The notes below the pieces were generated by a model that was given only the letters and a program-made list of their open reading frames with translations, had not been told where the DNA came from and did no database searches. From the NCBI RefSeq assembly GCF_900111895.1, contig NZ_FOKB01000001.1, positions 1,174,363 through 1,238,362 of the forward strand: DNA of 64,000 nt, read 5' to 3'. Positions 7,840 to 17,297 of the stretch are shown one piece after another (the stretch's first letter is position 1; every line of letters starts with the position of its first letter). The DNA comes from Pseudomonas simiae (GTDB lineage: Bacteria > Pseudomonadota > Gammaproteobacteria > Pseudomonadales > Pseudomonadaceae). Position numbers and translations under genes: made by a program.

Positions 7840-9582
7840 ATGTTGAATAAGAACAATAAGCTGCGACATAGCATTTCATTGGCCGCCGTACTGGCCCTCA
7901 GTGGTTTGAGCGCCTCGGCCTGGGCCGATGCGTACGAAGATGCCGCAAAAAAATGGATCGGCAGCGAGTTCAAGCCGTCCACCCTCACGGCTGAACAGCA
8001 GCTTGAAGAGCTCAAGTGGTTTATCAAAGCTGCGGAACCGTTCCGTGGGATGAAGATCAACGTGGTGTCGGAAACCCTCACCACCCACGAGTACGAGTCC
8101 AAGGTGCTGGCCAAGGCCTTCAGCGAAATCACCGGCATCAAGCTGACCCACGACCTGCTGCAGGAAGGCGACGTGGTGGAGAAGCTGCAAACTCAGATGC
8201 AGTCCGACAAGAACATCTATGACGGCTGGGTCAACGACTCGGACCTGATCGGTACACACTTTCGCTACGGCAAGACCGAATCCATCACTGACCTGATGGC
8301 CAACGAAGGCAAGGACTTCACCTCGCCGACCCTGGATATCAAGGACTTTATCGGCATCTCCTTCACCACCGCGCCCGACGGCAAGATCTACCAATTGCCC
8401 GACCAACAATTCGCCAACCTGTACTGGTTCCGCGCCGACTGGTTCGAGCGTCCGGAGCTGAAAGCCAAATTCAAGGAAAAATACGGCTATGACCTCGGCG
8501 TACCAGTGAACTGGTCGGCCTATGAAGACATCGCCAAGTTCTTCAGCGAAGACGTCAAGGAGATCGACGGCAAGCGCGTGTATGGGCACATGGACTACGG
8601 CAAGAAAGACCCGTCCCTCGGCTGGCGCTTCACCGATGCCTGGTTCTCCATGGCCGGTGGCGGCGACAAGGGCCTGCCCAACGGCTTGCCGGTGGACGAG
8701 TGGGGCATTCGCGTGGAGGACTGCCACCCGGTCGGGTCCAGCGTCACCCGTGGCGGCGACACCAACGGCCCGGCCGCCGTGTATGCCACCCAGAAATATG
8801 TGGACTGGATGAAAGCCTATGCGCCACCGGAAGCGGCGGGCATGACCTTCTCCGAATCCGGCCCGGTGCCGTCCCAAGGCAACATCGCCCAGCAGATCTT
8901 CTGGTACACCGCGTTTACCGCCGACATGGTCAAGCCAGGCTTGCCTGTGGTGAATGCCGACGGCACGCCGAAATGGCGCATGGCGCCATCGCCCGTCGGA
9001 CCGTACTGGGAAAAGGGTATGAAGAAGGGCTATCAGGACGTGGGCTCCTGGACGTTCCTCAAGTCGACGCCTGAGAAACAGAAGCTTGCGGCCTGGCTTT
9101 ACGCGCAGTTCGTGACCTCGAAAACCGTGTCGCTGAAGAAAACCATCGTTGGTCTGACACCGATTCGTGAGTCCGACATCAACTCCCAGGCCATGACCGA
9201 CATGGCACCGAAACTGGGTGGCCTGGTGGAGTTCTATCGCAGCCCGGCCCGAACCGAATGGTCGCCGACCGGCACCAACGTGCCGGACTACCCACGCCTG
9301 GCACAACTGTGGTGGAGCAACATCGCCGCCGCCGCCAGCGGCGAGAAAACCCCGCAACAGGCGTTGGACAACCTGGCCAAGGAACAGGACGCCATCATGA
9401 CGCGTCTGGAACGCTCCAAGGTGCAACCGGTGTGCGGCCCGAAAATGAACCCCGAGCGTGACGCGCAATACTGGTTCGACCAGCCGGGCGCGCCGAAGCC
9501 GAAACTGGCCAATGAGAAGCCGAAAGGCGAGACCGTGAACTATAACGACCTGCTCAAGCAGTGGGAGGCGGCGCGTAAGTAA
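7840..9582 (+). CDS. ABC transporter periplasmic substrate-binding protein, GlpV-like
   Basis: This 580-residue secreted binding protein is the last gene of the importer operon. An N-terminal Sec signal peptide (residues 1 to about 30, ending SASAWADA) precedes a large solute-binding fold, considerably longer than MalE-type proteins (about 400), as is usual for this subfamily. The start has a strong GGAGGT ribosome-binding site, allowing high expression of the binding protein relative to the membrane subunits. The terminator-like hairpin at 9609 closes the operon. Substrate identity (glycerol or another small polyol) is inferred only from gene order. Confidence 0.88.
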   Translation: MLNKNNKLRHSISLAAVLALSGLSASAWADAYEDAAKKWIGSEFKPSTLTAEQQLEELKWFIKAAEPFRGMKINVVSETLTTHEYESKVLAKAFSEITGIKLTHDLLQEGDVVEKLQTQMQSDKNIYDGWVNDSDLIGTHFRYGKTESITDLMANEGKDFTSPTLDIKDFIGISFTTAPDGKIYQLPDQQFANLYWFRADWFERPELKAKFKEKYGYDLGVPVNWSAYEDIAKFFSEDVKEIDGKRVYGHMDYGKKDPSLGWRFTDAWFSMAGGGDKGLPNGLPVDEWGIRVEDCHPVGSSVTRGGDTNGPAAVYATQKYVDWMKAYAPPEAAGMTFSESGPVPSQGNIAQQIFWYTAFTADMVKPGLPVVNADGTPKWRMAPSPVGPYWEKGMKKGYQDVGSWTFLKSTPEKQKLAAWLYAQFVTSKTVSLKKTIVGLTPIRESDINSQAMTDMAPKLGGLVEFYRSPARTEWSPTGTNVPDYPRLAQLWWSNIAAAASGEKTPQQALDNLAKEQDAIMTRLERSKVQPVCGPKMNPERDAQYWFDQPGAPKPKLANEKPKGETVNYNDLLKQWEAARK

Positions 9583-9608
9583 AACTCTTTTGCGACTAAC
9601 GCTGTGCA

Positions 9609-9645
9609 GGTGGTGAGGGAGTACGATCCCTCGCCACCCTTGTAT
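9609..9645 (+). terminator. hairpin downstream of the ABC importer operon
   Basis: A 12-base stem (GGTGGTGAGGGA pairing with TCCCTCGCCACC, one G-T wobble) with a six-base loop lies 27 bases after the last stop. It is followed by CTTGTAT rather than a long T-run, so termination strength is uncertain. It also lies downstream of the convergent gene 9658-10671. Confidence 0.55.
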
Positions 9646-9657
9646 CGCGCCAAGTGA

Positions 9658-10671
9658 TTAAACGGGTTTCTTCCAAGCACCAAGCAGTTTGGCAATCGAG
9701 TCGGCTGCATCGTAAATGCTGGGAGGTGGTGCGTTATCGCTGATCACTTCGGAGAAAATCATGTTTTCGAATTTCATGAGTGTTTCGCGCTCCAAATCCT
9801 TGGACTTGGCAGCATAATCATGAACGAATGCGCACATTGAACTTCTGAGTTCGAGTTGTGAGATTTGATTTTTCAATACTGCCCAGCGAGAGTGAATGAG
9901 TCTGAAGTAGTAGATTAAAATAATTTCCACGGCAATTGAAAATGTGAGGGTCAGGAGGGGCAGTGTCGTTTCTTTTTTGAACAAGAAAAGTGTTATTCCA
10001 GCTAGCAACTGAATGAGAGGAAGGGATAAGGCAAGTGCGCCTGCGATCTTGAGTGCTGATAGAAGGCCTGAAGCTTCTTTGCGCTTGCTCTCGACTATTT
10101 TATCGAATGCATGGCTCAGGCCGAGGTAGTTATTGCCTGAAGTCACCTCTCTGTAACGGTCTTCTGCTTCAGCTGCTCGTTTTTCCCATTGATCAATGTT
10201 TGAGCTCCACGTCTCGATTTTTTTGATATTTTCGTCAAGGTTTCGAGAATTGTATTCAGTTCGTTCACGGTAAATAGTGTACGCAACACCGAATGTGATT
10301 TCGTCGATCCTCGAAAGGAGGGTTTCTTCGAATTTAGGGTGGATGTAAAACTGGACAATTGGTGACGTACTAAAATCTGGTGTTGAGCCTAAGGCGCTTA
10401 TGTATCTTAAAGTTTTCGCTAGCTCAAAGTGAGTATGCTCAATGGTTATTTCATCTATCGGAGAGGATAGTAGGTTTTTGATCGTTAACAGTTGGTCGTT
10501 GTAGTAGGTGGACTGTTGAGTGGGAAAAGAGAAGTCTCGGCGACCTAATAGGGTGCTGCCAATCTGTTTTGCCATGGTTTTGACGCAAGCGGATATATCA
10601 CTTTTGTGCAGCTCAAGATATTCCTTGAGTGCACTTTGGTATTGTTCCGCCTGTTCTAGTGTCGTCAGCAT
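9658..10671 (-). CDS. AT-rich protein with coiled coil and two membrane helices, function unknown
   Basis: This 337-residue protein has no close family that I can name. From the N-terminus: a helical soluble region (1-145); a charged, probably coiled-coil segment about 148-195 (NIKKIETWSSNIDQWEKRAA); two membrane helices at about 205-235 and 240-262 with a short lysine-containing turn; then a cytoplasmic tail with a helical pattern (SRWAVLKNQISQLELR). Base composition is clearly more AT-rich than its neighbours and codon use differs, suggesting recent acquisition. The layout is reminiscent of 2TM effector proteins in defence loci, but no partner gene is next to it. A GGGATG-like ribosome-binding site precedes the ATG. 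Confidence 0.8.
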   Translation of the reverse strand: MLTTLEQAEQYQSALKEYLELHKSDISACVKTMAKQIGSTLLGRRDFSFPTQQSTYYNDQLLTIKNLLSSPIDEITIEHTHFELAKTLRYISALGSTPDFSTSPIVQFYIHPKFEETLLSRIDEITFGVAYTIYRERTEYNSRNLDENIKKIETWSSNIDQWEKRAAEAEDRYREVTSGNNYLGLSHAFDKIVESKRKEASGLLSALKIAGALALSLPLIQLLAGITLFLFKKETTLPLLTLTFSIAVEIILIYYFRLIHSRWAVLKNQISQLELRSSMCAFVHDYAAKSKDLERETLMKFENMIFSEVISDNAPPPSIYDAADSIAKLLGAWKKPV

Positions 10672-10719
10672 ATTTACATCCCTATTAATGTCTCGTCGCC
10701 TTGACCTGTTGCACGTCTG

Positions 10720-11151
10720 TCAGCCGGCCATCTGAGGCAACAGGTGTGATTCTCCGCCCACATCCTTGACCAACCCACTGGCCAAAAACAGCGGTGCCAG
10801 GCGTTTATGCAGTTGCGGTTCAACAAACTCCTTCACGGTGTCCAGCGCCAGTACACCGCTCAACGGCAACTCGGCCTTGGTGTACGACAACCAGGCTTTC
10901 TTCAGCGCCTGCAGCACATCGCTGCCCGCCGTGGATGCGAAGCGGCGTTGGGTGGGTTTGCCGTCGAAGGTGAAGGTGTGCTGGAACTCATAGCCGGTTT
11001 CATCACCTTGGCTGGCCGTGCAGCGGATGCAGCTGCACGGGCCGTCGCCGAAGGCGCTGCGCAGGTAGGCGTTGAAGTCCACCACGGGTTTGAGTGACAG
11101 GCGCTTATCCACCTCGAACAGGTCCCCGGTCATTTTTTCGTCAGTGTTCAA
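10720..11151 (-). CDS. conserved hypothetical protein, 143 aa
   Basis: I do not recognise this family. It is a soluble protein with a cysteine pair (CSCIRC at about residues 38-43), a beta-rich middle section (TGYEFQHTFTFDGKPTQRRF) and no signal peptide. The start appears to be TTG at 11151, which has a GAGGA ribosome-binding site eight bases upstream. The first in-frame ATG (11133) has none. Base composition is normal for the genome, unlike the AT-rich gene downstream on the same strand. It is divergent from the orphan binding protein at 11315. Confidence 0.7.
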   Translation of the reverse strand: MNTDEKMTGDLFEVDKRLSLKPVVDFNAYLRSAFGDGPCSCIRCTASQGDETGYEFQHTFTFDGKPTQRRFASTAGSDVLQALKKAWLSYTKAELPLSGVLALDTVKEFVEPQLHKRLAPLFLASGLVKDVGGESHLLPQMAG

Positions 11152-11314
11152 CGTCCATTTCCTCGCAGGTTCGGCAGTTTTTCAAAGCGCGGCACAATAC
11201 CAGCCGAGCGAGTGTTTGTGGGTGATTTGCATAACAATAGATCCCGATATTCTTTTCCTGTCTTAAAAATCGCCGCTAGGCTCCATCACCTTCTTAAAAA
11301 CGCGGCAGACTCCT

Positions 11315-12316
11315 ATGACTTTCAAGCGTTCTTCCCTGGCCCTGCTGGCGGTTGCGACAGCGTTGATCAGTATCGGCGCCCAGGCCGAAGGCAAGATCAG
11401 CATCGCCCAGCAATTCGGCATCGGCTACCTGATCCTCGACGTGGTGCGCGACCAGAACCTGATCGAAAAGCACGGCAAGGAACAGGGCCTGGACATCAAG
11501 GTGGAGTGGAGCAGCATTTCCGGCGCCACCGCGATGAACGAGTCGCTGCTGGCCGGTGCGCTGGATGTGGTCTCTGCCGGTGTGCCGCCGATGCTGACCC
11601 TGTGGGATCGCACCAAGGGCAAGCAGAACGTCAAGGCCATCGCCTCCCTCGGCTCGATGCCCAACTACCTGCTGACCAACAACCCCAACGTGAAGACCCT
11701 CAAGGATTTCACCGAAAACGACCGCATTGCCGTGCCAGCCGCCGGCGTGGGCTTCCAGTCGCGCACGCTGCAGATCGAGACCGCCAAGCAGTTCGGCGAT
11801 GCCCACTACAAGAAATTCGACGACATCTCCATCAGCCTGGCGCACCCCGACGCGACCGCCGCGTTGATTGCCGGTGGTTCGGAGATCAACTCACACTTCT
11901 CCAGCCCGCCGTTCCAGTATCAGGAATTGCTCAATCCGAATGTGCACAAGGTGCTCAGTTCCTACGACATCCTGGGCGGTCCGGCGACGTTCAACGTGCT
12001 CTACACCACGCAGAAATTTCATGACGAAAACCCCAAGACTTACAAGGCGTTCTATGACGCGCTGGCCGAGGCCGAGAAGATCATAAAGGCCGACAAACCG
12101 GCTGCGGCCAAGGCATACATCCGCGTAGAACAGTCGAAACTGCCGTTGGACCTGGTGGAGCAGATCGTCCAGGACCCGGAAATCGACTTCACCATCGTGC
12201 CGCAGCGCACCTACCTCTATGCCGAGAAATTGCAAGCGCTGGGGGTGCTGAAAAACAAGGCTGCCAGTTGGAAAGACTACTTCTTCGAAGAAGCCCATGG
12301 TGGCGATGGCAGCTGA
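11315..12316 (+). CDS. SsuA/NMT1-type ABC substrate-binding protein, orphan
   Basis: This 333-residue periplasmic binding protein of the aliphatic sulfonate/nitrate/taurine class has a Sec signal peptide (to about residue 24, SIGAQAEG). The mature part shows the expected two-lobed pattern (QQFGIGYLILDVVRD; SLGSMPNYLLTNNPNVKTL). Neither a permease nor an ATPase accompanies it, so it must either share membrane components with another system or belong to a dispersed one. The region 11152-11314 upstream is AT-rich and holds its promoter, shared with the divergent gene at 11151. No strong ribosome-binding site precedes the ATG. Confidence 0.82.
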   Translation: MTFKRSSLALLAVATALISIGAQAEGKISIAQQFGIGYLILDVVRDQNLIEKHGKEQGLDIKVEWSSISGATAMNESLLAGALDVVSAGVPPMLTLWDRTKGKQNVKAIASLGSMPNYLLTNNPNVKTLKDFTENDRIAVPAAGVGFQSRTLQIETAKQFGDAHYKKFDDISISLAHPDATAALIAGGSEINSHFSSPPFQYQELLNPNVHKVLSSYDILGGPATFNVLYTTQKFHDENPKTYKAFYDALAEAEKIIKADKPAAAKAYIRVEQSKLPLDLVEQIVQDPEIDFTIVPQRTYLYAEKLQALGVLKNKAASWKDYFFEEAHGGDGS

Positions 12317-12388
12317 TATCCGCGAAGGGCGTGCCACGGCGGGCATGGCGAATAGCTGTGGCGCCAGGCAATTGTGGCGAAGGCCTGC

Positions 12389-13177
12389 CTAGCGGAAGAA
12401 CTCCCCTGGCGTCGCCTCGAACTGCTGGCGAAACGCATTGATAAACGCCGAGGTGGATTCATACCCACAGGCCAGCGCCACATCCGTCACGCGCTCGCCC
12501 TGCTCCAGGGCGGGCAGGGCAGTCAGCAATCGCAAACGCTGGCGCCACGCCCGAAAGGTCAGCCCGGTATCACTCAGAAACAACCGGCTGAGGGTCTTCT
12601 CACTCACCCCCAGCTTCTGGCTCCACTGACTCAATGTGGTTTGCTGTTCCGGGCGCAGGTTCAAGCTGCGGTAGATGTGGCGCAAACGCGGGTCCAGGGG
12701 CAGCGGTAGCATCAGATCCACCTGAGGCGCCGCCGCCAGTTGGTCCAGCACCACCTGGGCCAAGCGCCCATCCGGCCCATCCTCGGCATACTCCACCGGC
12801 AGTTCGCTGAAGCTGCGGATCAATTCCCGCAGCAAACTGCTCACCTCCAGCACATGACAGCGTTCGACCGCCCAGGCGGTGACGCTGCAATCCAGGTACA
12901 AGCTGCGCATTTCCGTGTGGGGCGAACTGAACACGCGGTGCGGCACACCTGCCGGGATCCACACCGCACGCTGAGGCGGTGCGACGAAGCGGCCGACGCT
13001 GGTCTGGATCTCCAGCACCCCGGAAATCGCGTAGGACAATTGCACCCACGGGTGGCTGTGCCGGCGGGTCAGCGCACGATTGGGCAAGGATTCGGTGCGC
13101 CCGTACACCGGCCGCGGCAGGCTGGAAAGCCCAGGCACACTGCGGCGGACGGTCTTGTCATGTCCTTTAGGCGGCAT
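12389..13177 (-). CDS. AraC-family regulator with N-terminal cupin domain
   Basis: This 262-residue transcriptional regulator has a cupin-like ligand-binding domain in the first 110 residues (RRHSHPWVQLSYAISGVLE, then WIPAGVPHRVF). An AraC double helix-turn-helix fills the last 100 (LGVSEKTLSRLFLSDTGLTF, VTDVALACGYESTSAFINAF). It is divergent from the SBF-type transporter at 13264, which it probably controls. The 72 bases between its stop and the convergent binding-protein gene hold nothing clear. Confidence 0.9.
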   Translation of the reverse strand: MPPKGHDKTVRRSVPGLSSLPRPVYGRTESLPNRALTRRHSHPWVQLSYAISGVLEIQTSVGRFVAPPQRAVWIPAGVPHRVFSSPHTEMRSLYLDCSVTAWAVERCHVLEVSSLLRELIRSFSELPVEYAEDGPDGRLAQVVLDQLAAAPQVDLMLPLPLDPRLRHIYRSLNLRPEQQTTLSQWSQKLGVSEKTLSRLFLSDTGLTFRAWRQRLRLLTALPALEQGERVTDVALACGYESTSAFINAFRQQFEATPGEFFR

Positions 13178-13263
13178 TTAGTGGCTCATTGGCGTTAGTC
13201 GGTAACAAGGCGTTACGTTAGAGTCGCGACGACGCTCTTGGCAACCCCCGGAAGATCCTGCTT

Positions 13264-14262
13264 ATGACTCGCCCCCGTTTTCTGCCTGACAACTTCACCC
13301 TGACCCTGATCGCCACGGTGATCCTCGCTTCCCTGCTGCCCGCCAGCGGCCAGACTGCCGTGGCCTTCGGCTGGGTCACCAACCTGGCGATTGCGTTGCT
13401 GTTCTTCCTGCACGGCGCCAAGCTGTCGCGCCAGGCCATCGTCGCCGGTGCCGGCCACTGGCGCCTGCATCTGCTGGTGTTCAGCCTGACCTTTGTGCTG
13501 TTTCCACTGCTGGGCCTGGCGCTCAAGCCGCTGCTGTCGCCGCTGATTGGTAAAGACCTGTACATGGGCATGCTTTACCTCTGTGCCTTGCCGGCCACGG
13601 TGCAATCGGCGATTGCCTTCACCTCCCTGGCGCGGGGCAATATCCCGGCGGCGATTTGCAGTGCGGCGGCGTCCAGCCTGTTCGGGATCTTCCTTACGCC
13701 GTTGCTGGTGACGCTGCTGCTCAACGTACACGGCGAGGGTGGGTCTACCGTCGACGCGATCCTGAAAATCAGCGTGCAATTGCTGTTGCCGTTCATCGCC
13801 GGGCAGATCGCCCGTCGTTGGATCGGCGAATGGGTTGGCCGCAATAAATCCTGGCTGAAGTTCGTCGACCAGGGTTCGATCCTGCTGGTGGTGTACGGCG
13901 CCTTCAGCGAAGCGGTCAACGAAGGCATCTGGCATCAGATCCCGCTATGGGAACTGGGCGGACTGGTGGTGGCGTGCTGCGTGTTGCTGGCCTTGGTGCT
14001 GGTGGCCTCGACCGTGCTGGGCAAGGCCTTCGGCTTCAACCAGGAAGACCGCATCACCATTCTGTTCTGCGGTTCGAAGAAGAGCCTGGCGACGGGCGTG
14101 CCAATGGCCCAAGTGTTGTTCGCCGGAGCGACCATGGGCGTGCTGATCCTGCCGCTGATGCTGTTCCACCAGATCCAGCTGATGGTCTGCGCGGCGCTGG
14201 CACAGCGTTATGCCAAACGTGCGGAAAGCATTCCGGAAATGATGGGGCAGGTGGATCCTTGA
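13264..14262 (+). CDS. bile acid:sodium symporter-family (SBF-like) transporter
   Basis: This 332-residue inner-membrane protein has about nine to ten hydrophobic helices and characteristic glycine-rich segments (FFLHGAKLSRQAI; FCGSKKSLATGVPMAQ). These place it in the YfeH/SBF-like branch of the bile acid:sodium symporter superfamily. The actual substrate is unknown; bacterial members carry organic anions or arsenite-like compounds. It is divergently transcribed from an AraC/cupin regulator, a pairing that suggests induction by the transported compound. Confidence 0.88.
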   Translation: MTRPRFLPDNFTLTLIATVILASLLPASGQTAVAFGWVTNLAIALLFFLHGAKLSRQAIVAGAGHWRLHLLVFSLTFVLFPLLGLALKPLLSPLIGKDLYMGMLYLCALPATVQSAIAFTSLARGNIPAAICSAAASSLFGIFLTPLLVTLLLNVHGEGGSTVDAILKISVQLLLPFIAGQIARRWIGEWVGRNKSWLKFVDQGSILLVVYGAFSEAVNEGIWHQIPLWELGGLVVACCVLLALVLVASTVLGKAFGFNQEDRITILFCGSKKSLATGVPMAQVLFAGATMGVLILPLMLFHQIQLMVCAALAQRYAKRAESIPEMMGQVDP

Positions 14263-14348
14263 ACTACGTCACAGCGTTTGCCGAATAAACTCAAGTAAGC
14301 GGCGGGCCCGACGACTACCTTCTTAACCACCCAAGAAGGAGCGTCGAC

Positions 14349-14708
14349 ATGAACGTTAAGCGTTTTTCACTGATGACCGGCGTTCTTGCGGTATGGGCGG
14401 GGGCTTGCATGGCGGGGTCCTCTGGCGTCATTCAGTTTCACGGCAGTGTTGTCGAGCCCAGTTGTCATGCGGCGTCGCCGGGTGGGTCGACGCTGGAACT
14501 CAAGGGCTGCCCGCAGGCCCTGCGTAGCAGCCATTTCGAGGTGCGGCCGGTGCGCACGGTGAAGGCAGTGGGCAACGCCCAGGCTGACGTCAAGTTAGTG
14601 GCCGACAGCAATGATGGGCGCTATTACGACCAGCGGTATGTACTGGTGGATGCCCTCGGCAAACCCATTCAATCGGGGGCCTACGTGGTCACCCTGACCG
14701 CGCCGTGA
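14349..14708 (+). CDS. small secreted protein resembling the N-terminus of type 1 pilins
   Basis: This 119-residue protein has a Sec signal peptide (residues 1-22, ending ACMAG). The mature start GVIQFHGSVVEPSC is typical of type 1 fimbrial subunits, and a second cysteine 16 residues later (KGCPQ) would allow one disulfide. A strong AAGAAGGAG ribosome-binding site precedes the ATG. It is shorter than usual pilins (about 150-180), lacks the usual C-terminal beta-zipper pattern, and no chaperone or usher gene is nearby. It may be a free-standing periplasmic protein rather than a pilus component. Confidence 0.75.
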   Translation: MNVKRFSLMTGVLAVWAGACMAGSSGVIQFHGSVVEPSCHAASPGGSTLELKGCPQALRSSHFEVRPVRTVKAVGNAQADVKLVADSNDGRYYDQRYVLVDALGKPIQSGAYVVTLTAP

Positions 14709-14831
14709 CGCCACCGAGGTTGTTTTGAGCTGGATCGGCGTCAACAGCCGCGCCAGAAACCTATAGAATGCTCGGCGGCGGCGCTTGTCCTGGGTGGCCG
14801 CTTGATCACCGTCAGAGTACCGCGCCGTTCA

Positions 14832-16016
14832 ATGAGCCTTTCAGCCGCAACGCCCCAAGCCAATTGGCAACCGGTCATCGCCCTCGCGTTGGCCGCCTTT
14901 GTGTTCAACACCACCGAATTCGTGCCCGTCGGGCTGCTCAGCGCCATCGGCGCCAGCTTCGACATGCCTGTGTCCAGCGTCGGGTTGATGCTCACCATCT
15001 ACGCCTGGATCGTGTCGCTGACCTCGCTGCCGGTCATGCTGCTGACCCGTAACGTTGAACGGCGCAAACTGCTGATCGTGCTTTTTTGCATGTTTATCGT
15101 CAGTCACATCCTTTCCAGCGTCGCTACCAGCTTTGGCATCCTGATGCTCAGTCGCATCGGCATCGCCTTGTCCCATGCCTTGTTCTGGTCGATCACCGCA
15201 TCGCTGGCCGTTCGCCTGGCACCGGAAGGCAAGCAGGTGCAAGCCCTCGGCCTGCTGGCTACCGGTACTTCCCTGGCGATGGTGCTGGGTATTCCGCTGG
15301 GCCGCCTGCTCGGCGAAGCCATGGGCTGGCGCACGACGTTCCTGGTAATTGGCGCCTTCGCCGCTGCCCTGGTGTTCTGGCTGGCGCGCACCTTGCCGCT
15401 GCTGCCGAGCCAGAACTCCGGCTCCTTGCGCAGCCTGCCGCTGTTGTTCAAGCGCCCGGCGCTGGTGGCGTTGTACGTGCTCACCGCCATTACCGTGACC
15501 GCGCAATTCACCGCCTACAGCTACATCGAGCCCTTCGTCGAAGGCGTCGCCGGCATGAGCGGCAGCGCGGTGACCCTGATCCTGCTGGTGTTCGGCGGCG
15601 CCGGCATCATCGGCTCGCTGTTGTTCAGCCTGGTGCACCGCTTCAACCCGCATGTGTTCGTGGTCGGCGCGGTATTCATTCTCGCCGCGTGCCTGGCGCT
15701 GCTGCTGCCGTTGAGCGGTGCAGAATCCTACCTGGTGGTGCTGAGTGTGTTCTGGGGCATGGCGATCATGGGCTTCGGCCTGGCGATGCAATCCAAGGTG
15801 CTGGTGCTGGCCCCGGATGCCACCGACGTGGCCATGGCGATGTTCTCCGGCATCTACAACATCGGCATCGGCGGCGGCGCCCTGGTGGGCAGTTGGGTCG
15901 GCAGCCAGTTCGGCTTCGCCTGGATCGGCGCGGCGGGCGGGTTGCTGGCGGCGCTGGCGTTGATTGGGTATTGCCTGGCGATCCGCCGGTTTGGGCAGGG
16001 TGTGGCGCGAGCCTGA
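14832..16016 (+). CDS. MFS exporter, SotB (sugar efflux) type
   Basis: This 394-residue, twelve-helix major facilitator carries the SotB/YdeA-like N-terminal pattern [15 protein letters not shown] and a conserved loop [10 protein letters not shown]. The family exports arabinose, IPTG and related compounds in E. coli; the substrate here is unknown. I chose the ATG at 14832 (MSLSAATPQ) over the upstream one at 14802, because the ten extra residues are arginine-rich and unlike the family. It stands alone between unrelated genes. Confidence 0.87.
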   Translation: MSLSAATPQANWQPVIALALAAFVFNTTEFVPVGLLSAIGASFDMPVSSVGLMLTIYAWIVSLTSLPVMLLTRNVERRKLLIVLFCMFIVSHILSSVATSFGILMLSRIGIALSHALFWSITASLAVRLAPEGKQVQALGLLATGTSLAMVLGIPLGRLLGEAMGWRTTFLVIGAFAAALVFWLARTLPLLPSQNSGSLRSLPLLFKRPALVALYVLTAITVTAQFTAYSYIEPFVEGVAGMSGSAVTLILLVFGGAGIIGSLLFSLVHRFNPHVFVVGAVFILAACLALLLPLSGAESYLVVLSVFWGMAIMGFGLAMQSKVLVLAPDATDVAMAMFSGIYNIGIGGGALVGSWVGSQFGFAWIGAAGGLLAALALIGYCLAIRRFGQGVARA

Positions 16017-16229
16017 GTCAAACTCCCGCGCCACCGTCAATGCATTCAACGCATGCATCGGGTCATTGTGAATGGCCCTCAACAGCGCTTTGGCCGGCCC
16101 TGTCGGTCCCCTCCAGACGTTAAACGTTCAAAAGCAGTAATCCAGACAAGTCTTACACAGCAATTTGATACCCATTGCTACCGTCGCCCAAGACCGCCCA
16201 CGGCCTTTGGTGACGGCACTTGAACAGCA

Positions 16230-16997
16230 ATGGAGTCGATTGTGCAAAAACGTTTGACCGCCGAGTTTATCGGTACTTTCTGGCTGACGTTCGGCGGCTG
16301 TGGCAGCGCCATCCTGGCGGCGGCTTTCCCGGAACTGGGCATTGGGTTTGTCGGCGTTTCGCTGGCGTTCGGGCTCACGGTGCTGACCATGGCCTATGCG
16401 GTAGGTGGAATATCCGGCGCGCATTTCAACCCGGCCGTCACTCTTGGCTTGTGGGCGGGTCGCCGTGTAGCGGCCGGTGAAGTGCTGCCGTACATCGCGG
16501 CGCAGGTTGCCGGTGCCATTGGCGCTTCTGCGGCGTTGTACCTGATTGCCAACGGGCAGCCGGATTTCGCAATAGGTGGCTTTGCCGCCAACGGTTATGG
16601 CCCATTGAGCCCTGGCCTCTTTGACATGAAGGCCGCGCTGCTTGCGGAATTCATCGCCACGTTCTTTTTCTTGTTCATCATCATGCGCGTGACCTCGTCG
16701 GGCGCTGTGCCTGGCTTTGCACCCATTGCGATTGGCCTGGCGCTGACCTTGATTCACCTGGTGCTGATCCCGGTGACCAATACTTCGGTGAACCCTGCAC
16801 GCAGCACCGGGCCGGCGTTGTTTGCCGGGGGCGAGTACCTTGCGCAGCTTTGGCTGTTCTGGCTGGCGCCGATGGTCGGCGGGGTGATGGGAGCGTTGGC
16901 GGCGCGTTCGTTGGGTGAGCGCGACAAATCAGCGGGTCCGCCTCAGCCAGCGCCACCGTGCGATCAGCGGCGGGTGGGCAGATCCACACCGTGTTGA
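16230..16997 (+). CDS. aqpZ: aquaporin Z with an aberrant C-terminal extension
   Basis: This is a water channel of the MIP family, with six membrane helices and two NPA boxes (NPA at 67-69 and 188-190, the second followed by RS as in AqpZ). The narrow-pore residues [11 protein letters not shown] are as in water-selective members. The family usually ends at about 230 residues. Here the reading frame continues past [12 protein letters not shown] for about 24 residues of unlikely sequence (proline- and arginine-rich), which is antisense to a neighbouring gene remnant. The natural stop was therefore probably lost in a rearrangement near 16920. Confidence 0.88.
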   Translation: MESIVQKRLTAEFIGTFWLTFGGCGSAILAAAFPELGIGFVGVSLAFGLTVLTMAYAVGGISGAHFNPAVTLGLWAGRRVAAGEVLPYIAAQVAGAIGASAALYLIANGQPDFAIGGFAANGYGPLSPGLFDMKAALLAEFIATFFFLFIIMRVTSSGAVPGFAPIAIGLALTLIHLVLIPVTNTSVNPARSTGPALFAGGEYLAQLWLFWLAPMVGGVMGALAARSLGERDKSAGPPQPAPPCDQRRVGRSTPC

Positions 16998-17124
16998 TCT
17001 GACGCTTGAGGTCCTTGGCTTCCTGGCCAACCAGCTTCATCTGGCGGTCCCAACCTTCGGTGAACACGGCGCCTCAGGCGCCGAGGTCGAGGCAGGTCAC
17101 GTATTTGGGCTGGCTGTAGGTCAT
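16925..17124 (-). pseudogene. nonsense-interrupted coding remnant
   Basis: On the minus strand an ATG at 17124 opens MTYSQPKYVTCLDLGA. The frame then meets a TGA at 17074-17076 and continues in the same frame as protein-like sequence (VFTEGWDRQMKLVGQEAKDL, then QINTVWI) to about 16925. The stop sits inside the palindrome GGCGCC-TGA-GGCGCC. I do not recognise the parent family. The simplest reading is a decayed gene whose 3' end has been joined to the tail of aqpZ. Confidence 0.45.
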
Positions 17125-17275
17125 CGGCGCGACGCGCAACCGTTGGCTGATGCCGTTTTTGGCCAACCTGCTGCAACGCCCGGTGGTGCGCAGCCTGTCA
17201 CCGGAGGTCTCGGCGCTGGGCGCGGCGCATCTGGCGGGAAGGGCGTTGGGGGTGCGCGACAGCCAACCACTCTCC
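17120..17275 (+). pseudogene. remnant of an FGGY carbohydrate kinase C-terminus
   Basis: Starting just after an in-frame stop at 17117, the plus strand reads IGATRNRWLMPFLANLLQ, and a few residues later VSALGAAHLAG. This is the signature C-terminal segment of FGGY kinases (glycerol, xylulose and related kinases), with the GG.A.N.WLMQF.AD and T.ALGAA..AG elements recognisable. Nothing else of the kinase is present. It ends in a damaged REP pair. Together with the antisense remnant it marks a deletion scar between aqpZ and the binding-protein gene. Confidence 0.55.
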
Positions 17276-17297
17276 AACTGTTGCGCCGCGGTCCACC

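Noticed and set aside
14841..16082. 413-codon minus-strand frame across the MFS gene
   Set aside because: The plus-strand protein has twelve membrane helices; the minus frame is Gln/His/Arg-rich and typical of antisense to membrane-protein codons.
16681..17067. long minus frame downstream of the nonsense codon as an intact gene
   Set aside because: Only the first 45 or so codons look protein-like; the rest is antisense of aqpZ.
17074..17076. in-frame TGA as a possible selenocysteine codon
   Set aside because: No selenoprotein family is recognisable and the surroundings are gene debris, so a plain nonsense mutation is simpler.
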